DNA of 36,498 bases from Bacteroidales bacterium UBA1309. GTDB taxonomy: Bacteria > Bacteroidota > Bacteroidia > Bacteroidales > Dysgonomonadaceae. The translations under genes were made by a program, and so were the position numbers. The stretch lies in assembly GCA_002307185.1 (NCBI GenBank), contig DBTT01000018.1, positions 108,885 through 145,382 of the forward strand. Reading direction: 5' to 3'. Of the stretch, positions 16,901-24,136 are shown piece after piece (the stretch's first letter is position 1; each line of letters starts with the position of its first letter). Below the pieces are notes generated by a model. It was not told where the DNA came from. It made no database searches and was given only the letters and a program-made list of their open reading frames with translations.

Positions 16901-17070
16901 CTCTGCGACTATATTTTACAGCCCAAAACCCATTAATCGTAACTGGGTATTCTGGGTTTTCTCCTGAAATCACGACATCTACCGGTGCACCAAATGGAAC
17001 TACGGGCATTGAATTGTCTGCTTACCCAACAACAAGAAACTTCTTAATGGGAGTTAATCTTAAATTCTAA
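13918..17070 (+). CDS. susC: SusC/RagA family TonB-linked outer-membrane transporter
   Basis: This 1050-residue protein forms the TonB-dependent import channel of the PUL. It has a signal peptide ending SAFAQ (about residue 36), a carboxypeptidase-regulatory-like domain (about 40-105), and a TonB-box-like segment (LNEVVAIGYG, about 112-121). The plug (about 125-245) contains the SusC hallmark NPLYIVDGFPVDD and ANGVIIITTKKG. A 22-strand-type barrel ends in FLMGVNLKF, with the expected C-terminal aromatic. SusC works in complex with the SusD lipoprotein encoded 21 nt downstream. Length is normal for the family. The gene symbol is by family; the substrate is inferred from the neighbouring GH144 and GH3 genes. 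Confidence 0.96.
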   Translation: MKKRSKQFIGTSLPLFRKRLILLVTLLAIGFMSAFAQKVTVKGKVTDETKEGLVGVSVTIKGTTNGTLTDIDGNYILPANVGDQLAFTYVGMKNQTVTVSSSTLNVTMKSDEHVLNEVVAIGYGVSKKQDLTGSIASVNANDIARQPALSPVQSIQGKVSGVNIVNSDEPGSSPTILIRGMGTALSGRNPLYIVDGFPVDDINNISASDIVSMDILKDASSASIYGLRAANGVIIITTKKGQAGSAKVSIDSYFGLKSMANRVKMANASQYIEYFNEKQVSTGGSWTLADASEQSYNTDWYSELLKTGMFNNNTVSVSGGTDKVNYFASYNYYKEDGILSDQDYQRSTIRNNNTYSLFNDRLTLKQNINLSFSGAHPKPLGAFNEAYRQSPLVPVKYANGRYGMPFVNTTTGVVTYEAADGETVGSLNSIGNPMFTVDNYNEYDKTLTLQGGFDAEFKINSFLKFNSRIGATKYYSRNRIFTDIENAWLNTDPTRTESDFETLQSDNEGTTTYADNSLRFDVEETFRWTWENFLSFNKSFGKHNLDAVLGTSREKFGVGYYNTMTGYEVPEKSQYWSLSHVSGDYDNIVDEYSYTPTALASYFLRAQYNYDNKYYFSGTIRRDGSSIFKESGDYWGVFPSFGFGWTISKENFMSSTKWVDYLKLKANWGKLGNQNVPLNVSEILTATGSSSYNYVFGTDQDLVYGAVYGTPAVGLSWEITREWGIGADFSLLDNRLSGSIDYYDKTNTNAILEVTPTLNSEYEENYYDHGAKISNTGVELNLAWKDQINRNLSYEIGFNYSHNKNTVKQVKSAYDGATGGSLSNGEVTKKLLEGQPLYAWWMFETDGVWQNEDEIASNPYYGSPKPGYLRYKDQNDDDVIDDRDKVFFGSYLPTYNYGVHLGLNYKKMDFSVDGYGVGGNKVYNALKGTRIDGGENIAYDTYKNRWTGENSTNTNPGADRDSYASNYYLESGAFFRINNITLGYSFDDLVVRGTSLRLYFTAQNPLIVTGYSGFSPEITTSTGAPNGTTGIELSAYPTTRNFLMGVNLKF

Positions 17071-17091
17071 CTTCACAAAAAAAAGAACAAA

Positions 17092-18516
17092 ATGAAAAAC
17101 AAATATTTGAAAATAGCAAGCATATGTGCAGTGCTGTTTCTTGCAAGCTGTAGTGACAGCAGTTTTTTGGATGTGGACTCACAAAAAAATGTAGATGCTG
17201 ACGATAGCGAAGAAGTTTATGAACCTGTCACTTTTGTCAATGGCGTTTACGGAATGTTCACCGATTGGGATTATGCTTTTTCTTATTTGGGCATCACGGA
17301 GATCATCTCTGACAATGCAGACAAGGGTAGCTCGTCAACCGACACAGGAAGCGACAAAGATATTCTCGATAACCTGACATATACCAGCACAGACGGTTCG
17401 ATAGCTGCCATGTGGGAACATTGGTACAAATCGATCGGAAGGGCAACAACTGCCATCAATTATACTGAATCCTACGGTCTGACAGACGAATCTTATAAAA
17501 ACCGCTTGATCGGCGAGGCTAAATTCCTTCGCGCCTTAAACTATTTCTTTTTAGTAAGAGGCTGGGGTGCGGTGCCAATCCAGGAACAAGATTTGGTTAC
17601 AAGGGCTTCTGTATCGGATGTATATGCTTATATCGAAAGTGACCTTTTGTCTGCAATTCAAACTCTTCCGTTGAAAAGTGCATATAGTTCATCAGATCTA
17701 GGCCGTGCAACAAAAGGTGCAGCGATGGGACTATTGTCGAAAGTATATCTCTATCAGGAAAATTGGGCCAAAGCATATGCTTACGCCGACTCTGTTATTA
17801 CTTCCGGAGAATATGGCCTGGAATCGGACTATTCTGTCCTCTGGCATGAAAGTTCGGAAAACGGCACGGAATCGTTATTTGAATTCCAAGCGCGCGGGGA
17901 ATCTGTAGCGCACGGTGTGCAACAGTATTCTCAAACACAAGGGGCACGTGGAACAACCGGATGGGGTTGGGGATTCAATGTCCCATCCGACGACATGTTG
18001 GAAGTCTTCAATGACGAAGGCGACACCATTCGCCGGGATGCAACAATTATCTTTAGAAACTCCACTTTGTGGGACGGTCGTGTAGTTGGTGCTACTGAAA
18101 ATCCTATGTATAATTTGAAAGCTTATTCAAGTGCCGATGCTGGTGCAGAAGACACAGATAAGAACATAAGATATTTACGCTTGGGCGAAATATATTTGAT
18201 CCGAGCTGAAGCAGCTAACGAACTAGGGAATACAGATCAAGCGTTGAGCGACCTGAACACGATTCGGGAAAGGGTTAAACTTGCCGATGTGACCACCACA
18301 GACCAAGACGAGCTTCGCGAAGCTATCTGGCACGAACGCCGGTTAGAGCTTGCTTTCGAGCATGACCGTTGGTTCGACTTGATCCGGACAGGGCAGGCAG
18401 CTTCTGTCATGCAAGCATTGGGAAAACCTTTTGTTGAAGGAAAACATGAATTGTTCCCGATACCTAATGCTCAATTGATTCAAACCCCAGATATGGAGCA
18501 AAACCCTAACTGGTAG
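17092..18516 (+). CDS. susD: SusD/RagB family glycan-binding lipoprotein
   Basis: This 474-residue lipoprotein is the lid of the SusCD importer and binds glycan at the cell surface. The lipobox LASC gives Cys20, followed by SDSS, compatible with surface export. The SusD-type tetratricopeptide helices (LIGEAKFLRALNYFFLVR, about residues 140-157) and the C-terminal region (HERRLELAFEHDRWFDLIRTG, about 420-440) are typical. It is translationally close to susC (21 nt). It is somewhat shorter than many SusD proteins, which suggests a compact ligand loop set. Confidence 0.95.
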   Translation: MKNKYLKIASICAVLFLASCSDSSFLDVDSQKNVDADDSEEVYEPVTFVNGVYGMFTDWDYAFSYLGITEIISDNADKGSSSTDTGSDKDILDNLTYTSTDGSIAAMWEHWYKSIGRATTAINYTESYGLTDESYKNRLIGEAKFLRALNYFFLVRGWGAVPIQEQDLVTRASVSDVYAYIESDLLSAIQTLPLKSAYSSSDLGRATKGAAMGLLSKVYLYQENWAKAYAYADSVITSGEYGLESDYSVLWHESSENGTESLFEFQARGESVAHGVQQYSQTQGARGTTGWGWGFNVPSDDMLEVFNDEGDTIRRDATIIFRNSTLWDGRVVGATENPMYNLKAYSSADAGAEDTDKNIRYLRLGEIYLIRAEAANELGNTDQALSDLNTIRERVKLADVTTTDQDELREAIWHERRLELAFEHDRWFDLIRTGQAASVMQALGKPFVEGKHELFPIPNAQLIQTPDMEQNPNW

Positions 18517-18553
18517 AACAAAGCCTTTCATCTACCGAAGCCTGCATGATTCT

Positions 18554-18587
18554 TGCAAGAGGATATTGCTATCTATATCCTCTTGCA
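18554..18587 (+). terminator. Strong hairpin between susD and the first GH144 gene
   Basis: Thirteen perfect base pairs (18554-18566 with 18575-18587) enclose an 8-nt loop, 37 nt after the susD stop. The tail (TTGAATAAAATAT) is only weakly T-rich. It may terminate partially or protect the 3' end of the susCD message, leaving less transcript for the enzyme genes. Confidence 0.6.
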
Positions 18588-18620
18588 TTGAATAAAATAT
18601 ATTTAAACTGATTGTTTCCT

Positions 18621-20273
18621 ATGAAAAAGTTTACCGCAACACCTATAATCCTAGCTTTGCTCTCGCTTTTGTTCGCATGCGGGAAAGAAGAACAAGAGTC
18701 GTCGCTGGTTCCGGAAACTTTTACACTGGAAAATGTCGTCAATGGCAACAACTCCTCGAATGCAAGCACATTCACAGATGTGGACCCGCAATTGTCTATC
18801 GAACTATCATTTTCGGACGATATTGATTCCTCCACGACCCGCTATATTACGTTGAAGGACACTAGCGGGAATTACACGGGCCTCAAATGTAACGTCTCTG
18901 GAAAAAAGGTTGTCGTGACGAGCGATTCGGTGTTATCGTCTTATTCTACTTACAAGCTTTATTTGGGAAGTGGCCTGAAATCGACAAACCAAGTATCTTT
19001 TTCATCGCAAACACTCACCTTGAAGACGGCTTTAGACTCCACAGACAAGTTTGATCGCATCACTGACGAGGAACTTCTCGATTTAGTTCAAAGCCAAACT
19101 TTCAAGTACTTTTGGGATAACGGCCACCCTACTTCTGGAATGGCTTTGGAACGAGCTTCTTCCCCGAATACTGTTACAACCGGAGGAACGGGGTTTGCCA
19201 TCATGACCATCATTGTAGCCATTGAACGGGATTTTATATCTCGAACGGAAGGCCTAGAACGGATATTGAAAATAGTAAATTTCTTGAACCTGAATTGCAC
19301 CCGCTACCATGGAGCCTTTTCTCATTGGATAAATGGGACAACTGGGGAAACAATCCCTTTCAGCACATATGACGACGGTGGAGACCTGGTGGAGACAGCT
19401 TTCCTTTTTCAAGGATTATTGACAGCAAGGGCTTATTTCGACCAAGAAGATAGTGAGGAAGTTGCTCTCCGAAATTTGGTGACAACACTCTGGGAAGAAG
19501 TTGAGTGGACTTGGTTTCAAAAGAATGGAGAAAGTGCGCTCTACTGGCATTGGAGTCCAAATTATGGTTGGCAAATCAATCAACAAATTTCAGGATGGAG
19601 CGAAGCACTTATTGTGTATGTTTTGGCAGCATCATCTCCTACCTATCCAATATCGAAAGATGTTTATGACAACGGATGGGCTGGAAGTGGATCTATCAAG
19701 AATGGATCGCAATACTATGGATATACACTGCCTTTAGGTGAAAGTTACGGAGGTCCATTGTTCTTTACACACTATTCGTTTTTAGGACTGGATCCGACTG
19801 GTTTAAGCGATGAATACGCTAACTATTTTACGCAAAATCAAAATCACGCACTCATAAATTACAGCTATTGCGTAGCAAATCCAAGCGGATTCACAGGCTA
19901 TAGCACCGATTGCTGGGGCCTTTCGGCTTCGGATGGGGATGCAGGCTACAGCGCATTTTCACCGACTAACGACCAAGGTGTTATTGCACCGACCGCAGCT
20001 TTGTCGTCTATGCCATATACTCCCGAAAAATCATTGGATGCCCTAAGGTTTTTCTACTATAAGCTCGGCGACAAAATATGGAAAGATTATGGCTTTGTAG
20101 ATGCCTTTAATTTGTCAGAACAATGGTTCGATTCTGATTTCTTGGCGATAGATCAAGGACCGATTGTTGTGATGATTGAGAACTACCGTACGGGATTGAT
20201 CTGGAATTTATTTATGAATATAGAAGAAATTCAAAATGGTTACACGAAGCTTGGCTTTCAGGTTTCAAAATAA
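18621..20273 (+). CDS. GH144-type beta-1,2-glucanase lipoprotein with Ig-like domain
   Basis: The protein has 550 residues from ATG 18621. The TTG at 18612 would add three residues before the signal peptide. Lipobox LFAC gives Cys20, followed by GKEE, which fits the K-(D/E)2 surface-export signal of Bacteroidota lipoproteins. An Ig-like domain (about 30-140, LELSFSDDID-type) precedes a glycoamylase-like (PF10091) catalytic domain (about 145-550). Conserved blocks include TSGMALER, TTGGTGFAIM, DDGGDLVETAFLFQGLL, LYWHWSPNYGW, GPLFFTHYSFLGLDP and DQGPIVVMIENYRTG. The family is GH144, whose characterised members cut beta-1,2-glucans or release sophorose from them. A surface endo-enzyme role is inferred from the signal and the position right after susCD. 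Confidence 0.85.
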   Translation: MKKFTATPIILALLSLLFACGKEEQESSLVPETFTLENVVNGNNSSNASTFTDVDPQLSIELSFSDDIDSSTTRYITLKDTSGNYTGLKCNVSGKKVVVTSDSVLSSYSTYKLYLGSGLKSTNQVSFSSQTLTLKTALDSTDKFDRITDEELLDLVQSQTFKYFWDNGHPTSGMALERASSPNTVTTGGTGFAIMTIIVAIERDFISRTEGLERILKIVNFLNLNCTRYHGAFSHWINGTTGETIPFSTYDDGGDLVETAFLFQGLLTARAYFDQEDSEEVALRNLVTTLWEEVEWTWFQKNGESALYWHWSPNYGWQINQQISGWSEALIVYVLAASSPTYPISKDVYDNGWAGSGSIKNGSQYYGYTLPLGESYGGPLFFTHYSFLGLDPTGLSDEYANYFTQNQNHALINYSYCVANPSGFTGYSTDCWGLSASDGDAGYSAFSPTNDQGVIAPTAALSSMPYTPEKSLDALRFFYYKLGDKIWKDYGFVDAFNLSEQWFDSDFLAIDQGPIVVMIENYRTGLIWNLFMNIEEIQNGYTKLGFQVSK

Positions 20274-20304
20274 TTGATGGAAAATTAAATCTTAGAATTT
20301 GCAT

Positions 20305-22614
20305 ATGAAGAATCTAAAGCAAGTGACAATTAAGCTTATTTTTACCAGTATCCTTATGCTGTCTTGTTTCAATGTCTTTGCCACCAACGAAGATTTAGAA
20401 ATGAAAAAATTCATCGACAACCTGATGTCGAAGATGACCTTGCAAGAAAAGTTGGGGCAACTCAATCTGCCGAGTTCGGGCGACATTATCACCGGTGAGG
20501 CCAAAAGCAGCGACATTGCTACCAAGATCAAGCAAGGAAAAGTAGGCGGATTGTTCAACATCAAAGGGGTGGACAAAATTCGCGAAGTGCAGCGTGTGGC
20601 TGTCGAAGAAAGCCGCCTGCATATCCCGCTCCTGTTCGGGATGGATGTCATCCACGGGTATGAAACCACTTTCCCTATCCCTTTGGGATTGGCCGCAACT
20701 TGGAACATGCCGGCCATAGAGCTATCGGCTCGCATCGCAGCCATCGAGGCCAGTGCCAACGGTATTTGCTGGACATTCAGCCCGATGGTGGACATTGCCC
20801 GCGATCCTCGCTGGGGACGCATGGCCGAAGGTAGCGGTGAAGATCCCTTCCTGGGTGGACAAATCGCCAAAGCCATGGTTTACGGATACCAAGGCCGTGG
20901 TGCCGACAGATACAAACTCAATTCCAACATCATGGCCTGCGTGAAGCATTACGCGCTCTACGGGGCTGCGGAAGCTGGCCGCGACTACAACACCACCGAC
21001 ATGAGCCGTTACCGGATGTTCAACGAATACCTCTATCCCTACCAAGCCGCTGTGGATGCAGGGGTGGGCAGCGTGATGGCTTCGTTCAACGAAGTGGACG
21101 GGATTCCTGCCACCGCCAACAAATACCTGATGACGGATGTCCTTCGCACAAAGTGGGGATTCAATGGATTTGTGGTGACTGATTTTACGGGAATTTTGGA
21201 AATGGTGGATCACGGAATCGGTGATTTTCAAACTGTTTCAATCAAAGCCTTGAAAGCTGGCATAGACATAGACATGGTGTCCGAAGGTTTGCCTTCGTTG
21301 GGAAAAGCCTTGAAAGAAGGAAAAGTGACGATATCTGAGGTCAACCAAGCTTGCCGGCGTATCCTCGAAGCGAAATACAAGTTGGGCTTGTTTAAAGACC
21401 CGTACAAATATTGCAGCCTGGGCCGATCCGCAAAAGAGACTTTCACGGCGGAACACAGGACCACAGCCCGCAAGATTGCAGCTGAAAGCTTTGTGCTTTT
21501 GAAAAACCAGAACAGCCTGTTGCCACTCGCTAAAAAAGGCAAGATCGCCATCATTGGCCCGCTGGGCAATACGAGAGAAAATATGCCAGGAACATGGAGC
21601 GTGGCTGCCAATTTCGACAAAGCGGTGTCTTTGTTCGACGGATTGAAGGCTGCCGTAGGCAACAAGGCAGACATCTCCTATGCAAAAGGGAGCAACTTGG
21701 TGGCCGATTCGCTCTACGAAGTGAATGCAACCATGTTTGGACGGGAATTGAACAAGACCAAGCAGAGGAGAAGCGACAAAGAGATGTTGGACGAAGCCTT
21801 GCAATTGGCAAGCCAATCGGACGTGATCGTTGCAGCTTTGGGGGAATCTTCCGAAATGAGTGGCGAATCAAGTAGCCGTTCGGACATCGGCATTCCTGAT
21901 GTTCAGGAAAACTTACTTAGGGAATTAATGAAAACAGGAAAGCCCATCGTGCTTGTCTTATTCACCGGACGAGCCATGACATTACCATGGGAGAAAGCGA
22001 ATGTGCCAGCCATCCTCAACGTTTGGTTTGGGGGTACGGAAGCCGGGGATGCCATCGCAGATGTTGTGTTTGGCGATGTCAACCCAAGTGGAAAACTACC
22101 CGTGACATTCCCTCAAAATGTGGGACAAATTCCACTCTTCTACAATCACAAAAACACCGGACGCCCGCTTCCCGAAGGAGGTTGGTTCAAAAAGTTCCGC
22201 AGCAATTATTTGGACGTTTCCAACGATCCGTTATTCCCATTCGGCTTTGGATTGAGCTACACCACGTTTAGTTATAGCGACGTGAAGCTGTCCGACTCCA
22301 AAATGGCAGCCAACGGTTCGCTCACGGCAAGCGTCACGGTCGCCAACACGGGCAAGGCAGATGGGGCCGAAGTCGTTCAGCTCTACCTCCGCGATTTGGT
22401 GGGAAGCACCACCCGTCCCGTGAAAGAGTTGAAAGGCTTTGAGAAAATCTTTTTGAAGGCGGGCGAATCCAAAACGGTGTCGTTCAAAATAACTCCAGAG
22501 TTACTGAAATTCTACAATTATGATCTGAGATATGTGGCCGAGCCGGGAGATTTCATAGTGATGGTGGGAGGAGATAGCGAAAACGTGAAATCGGCAACGT
22601 TTACCCTTCAATAA
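20305..22614 (+). CDS. GH3 family beta-glucosidase (BglX-like), periplasmic
   Basis: This 769-residue protein starts at ATG 20305. It has a signal peptide ending VFA (about residue 29) and no proper lipobox. The N-terminal GH3 barrel contains MDVIHGYETTFPIPLGLA and the nucleophile Asp293 in VVTDFTGI. The second domain carries the probable acid/base Glu521 in SGESSSR, as in E. coli BglX. A C-terminal fibronectin-III-like domain (about 665-760, ending before VMVGGDSE) completes the fold. It would release glucose from oligosaccharides in the periplasm. The gene lies 31 nt after the first GH144 gene. GH3 members from related PULs act on beta-1,2-glucooligosaccharides, so the same substrate is likely but not shown. 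Confidence 0.92.
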   Translation: MKNLKQVTIKLIFTSILMLSCFNVFATNEDLEMKKFIDNLMSKMTLQEKLGQLNLPSSGDIITGEAKSSDIATKIKQGKVGGLFNIKGVDKIREVQRVAVEESRLHIPLLFGMDVIHGYETTFPIPLGLAATWNMPAIELSARIAAIEASANGICWTFSPMVDIARDPRWGRMAEGSGEDPFLGGQIAKAMVYGYQGRGADRYKLNSNIMACVKHYALYGAAEAGRDYNTTDMSRYRMFNEYLYPYQAAVDAGVGSVMASFNEVDGIPATANKYLMTDVLRTKWGFNGFVVTDFTGILEMVDHGIGDFQTVSIKALKAGIDIDMVSEGLPSLGKALKEGKVTISEVNQACRRILEAKYKLGLFKDPYKYCSLGRSAKETFTAEHRTTARKIAAESFVLLKNQNSLLPLAKKGKIAIIGPLGNTRENMPGTWSVAANFDKAVSLFDGLKAAVGNKADISYAKGSNLVADSLYEVNATMFGRELNKTKQRRSDKEMLDEALQLASQSDVIVAALGESSEMSGESSSRSDIGIPDVQENLLRELMKTGKPIVLVLFTGRAMTLPWEKANVPAILNVWFGGTEAGDAIADVVFGDVNPSGKLPVTFPQNVGQIPLFYNHKNTGRPLPEGGWFKKFRSNYLDVSNDPLFPFGFGLSYTTFSYSDVKLSDSKMAANGSLTASVTVANTGKADGAEVVQLYLRDLVGSTTRPVKELKGFEKIFLKAGESKTVSFKITPELLKFYNYDLRYVAEPGDFIVMVGGDSENVKSATFTLQ

Positions 22615-22673
22615 ATCGTCCATCGAGGCCTCATAATAAAGCAGAGTAGTCGAAAAGTTGTAAGGAAAGTTTT

Positions 22674-24041
22674 ATGGAAAAACATATTAAAATCAGTTTT
22701 ACTGTTTGGTTCATTATTCTGTTGATAGTTGGTTGCAGCAGCCAGAAACCGCTGGTGGCTTCCCAAACTGCTGCAACTCACTATTTGGATAGATCGTCTA
22801 TTTCGGACGAAGCCCTCCTCGACAGCGTAGAAAGACGTACTTTCCTCTATTTTTGGGACGGTGCCGAACCCACAAGCGGCATGGCACGCGAACGTTATCA
22901 CGAGGACAATGTATATCCCGAAAATGACAAAAATGTGGTGACTGCCGGAGGTAGCGGATTTGGCATTATGGCTATCATCGCTGGGATTGACCGGGGGTAT
23001 GTTTCAAAAAAGGCAGGCCTTGAACGGTTGTCGAAAATTGTGTCCTTCCTCGAAAATTCGGATTCATTTCACGGCGTCTTTCCCCATTGGTGGTATGGCG
23101 ACACAGGCAAGGTGAAAGGCTTCACTAAAAATGACAACGGTGGCGATTTAGTGGAAACATCTTTCCTGATGCAGGGACTACTCGTAGCCCATCAATATTA
23201 CGCCAATGGAAATAAAAACGAAAAGGCATTGGCCGCCCGCATCGACAAACTGTGGAAAGCCGTGCAATGGAGCTGGCACACGAATGGGGAGAATGTGCTG
23301 TTCTGGCATTGGAGCCCCCAACATTCCTGGGAAATGAATTTTCGCATTCGTGGATTCAACGAATGCCTTATCACCTATATTCTTGCAGCTTCATCCCCAA
23401 CTTATGGTGTCTCTGCCGACGTATATCACGAAGGCTGGGCGGACAAAGGTAAATTGATTGAGCCACACAAGCTGGAAGGTTATCCGTTGAATATGCACTA
23501 CCAAAGCGTGAGCGGTGCAGGCCCGTTGTTTTGGGCACATTATTCTTTTCTGGGGTTGAACCCCAACGGGCTGAAGGATCGCTATGCGGACTATTTCCGG
23601 GAAATGAAAAATTACACGCTAATCAATCGCGCCTACTGCCTGAGAAATCCCAAGGGATTCAAAGGTTATGGGGAGACGAGTTGGGGACTGACTGCAAGTT
23701 ATTCGGCGAAAGGTTATGCTGCCCATGAACCCCATGAGAGCAACGACCTAGGGGTGATTTCACCCACGGCGGCCTTGTCGTCGATTGTGTACACGCCAAC
23801 GGAGTCGAAAAAAGTAATGCGCTACTTGTATGCGCAGCTAGGGGACAAGATGTGGGGAAAATATGGATTCTACGATGCTTATAGCGAAACCGATAATTGG
23901 TATCCCAAACGCTATTTGGCAATCGATCAAGGACCAATTGCCGTAATGATCGAAAATTACCGTTCAGGCTTGATATGGAAACTCTTTATGAGTCATCCGG
24001 ATGTAAAAAGCGGACTTCGAAAATTGGGGTTTAGTGAATAA
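22674..24041 (+). CDS. Second GH144-type glucanase lipoprotein, no Ig-like domain
   Basis: This 455-residue paralogue of the first GH144 protein shares TSGMARER, NVVTAGGSGFGIMAIIAGIDRG, NDNGGDLVETSFLMQGLL, LFWHWSPQHSW, GPLFWAHYSFLGLNP and DQGPIAVMIENYRSGLIW. Lipobox IVGC gives Cys21, followed by SSQK, without the acidic surface-export signal, so a periplasm-facing lipoprotein is likely. The catalytic domain starts near residue 42, with no Ig-like spacer. An exo-acting, sophorose-releasing role inside the periplasm would complement the surface enzyme; the mode is inference. The stop overlaps the ATG-like trinucleotide that follows, but the next gene probably starts further down. Confidence 0.85.
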   Translation: MEKHIKISFTVWFIILLIVGCSSQKPLVASQTAATHYLDRSSISDEALLDSVERRTFLYFWDGAEPTSGMARERYHEDNVYPENDKNVVTAGGSGFGIMAIIAGIDRGYVSKKAGLERLSKIVSFLENSDSFHGVFPHWWYGDTGKVKGFTKNDNGGDLVETSFLMQGLLVAHQYYANGNKNEKALAARIDKLWKAVQWSWHTNGENVLFWHWSPQHSWEMNFRIRGFNECLITYILAASSPTYGVSADVYHEGWADKGKLIEPHKLEGYPLNMHYQSVSGAGPLFWAHYSFLGLNPNGLKDRYADYFREMKNYTLINRAYCLRNPKGFKGYGETSWGLTASYSAKGYAAHEPHESNDLGVISPTAALSSIVYTPTESKKVMRYLYAQLGDKMWGKYGFYDAYSETDNWYPKRYLAIDQGPIAVMIENYRSGLIWKLFMSHPDVKSGLRKLGFSE

Positions 24042-24055
24042 TGAGAGAATATGCC

Positions 24056-24109
24056 AATTTGCCAATGAAAGAATTGGCAAATTCAGTGATTCAATTATTC
24101 AGTGATTCA
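24056..24109. repeat. Hairpin and direct repeat before the GH43 gene
   Basis: An 11-bp inverted repeat (24056-24066 with 24073-24083, loop of 6 nt) contains the core TTGCCAA/TTGGCAA. It is followed by two copies of ATTCAGTGATTCAA (24081-24094 and about 24096-24109). The structure could terminate, attenuate or stabilise the message between the second GH144 gene and the GH43 gene. Confidence 0.6.
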
Positions 24110-24136
24110 ACTATTCTAAAAAAAAACCGTTTCTTC

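Noticed and set aside
10164..18516. Starch (Sus) locus
   Set aside because: No alpha-amylase, neopullulanase or SusE/F-like gene is near susCD; the GH13 enzyme at 32604 is a branching enzyme far away and not part of the PUL.
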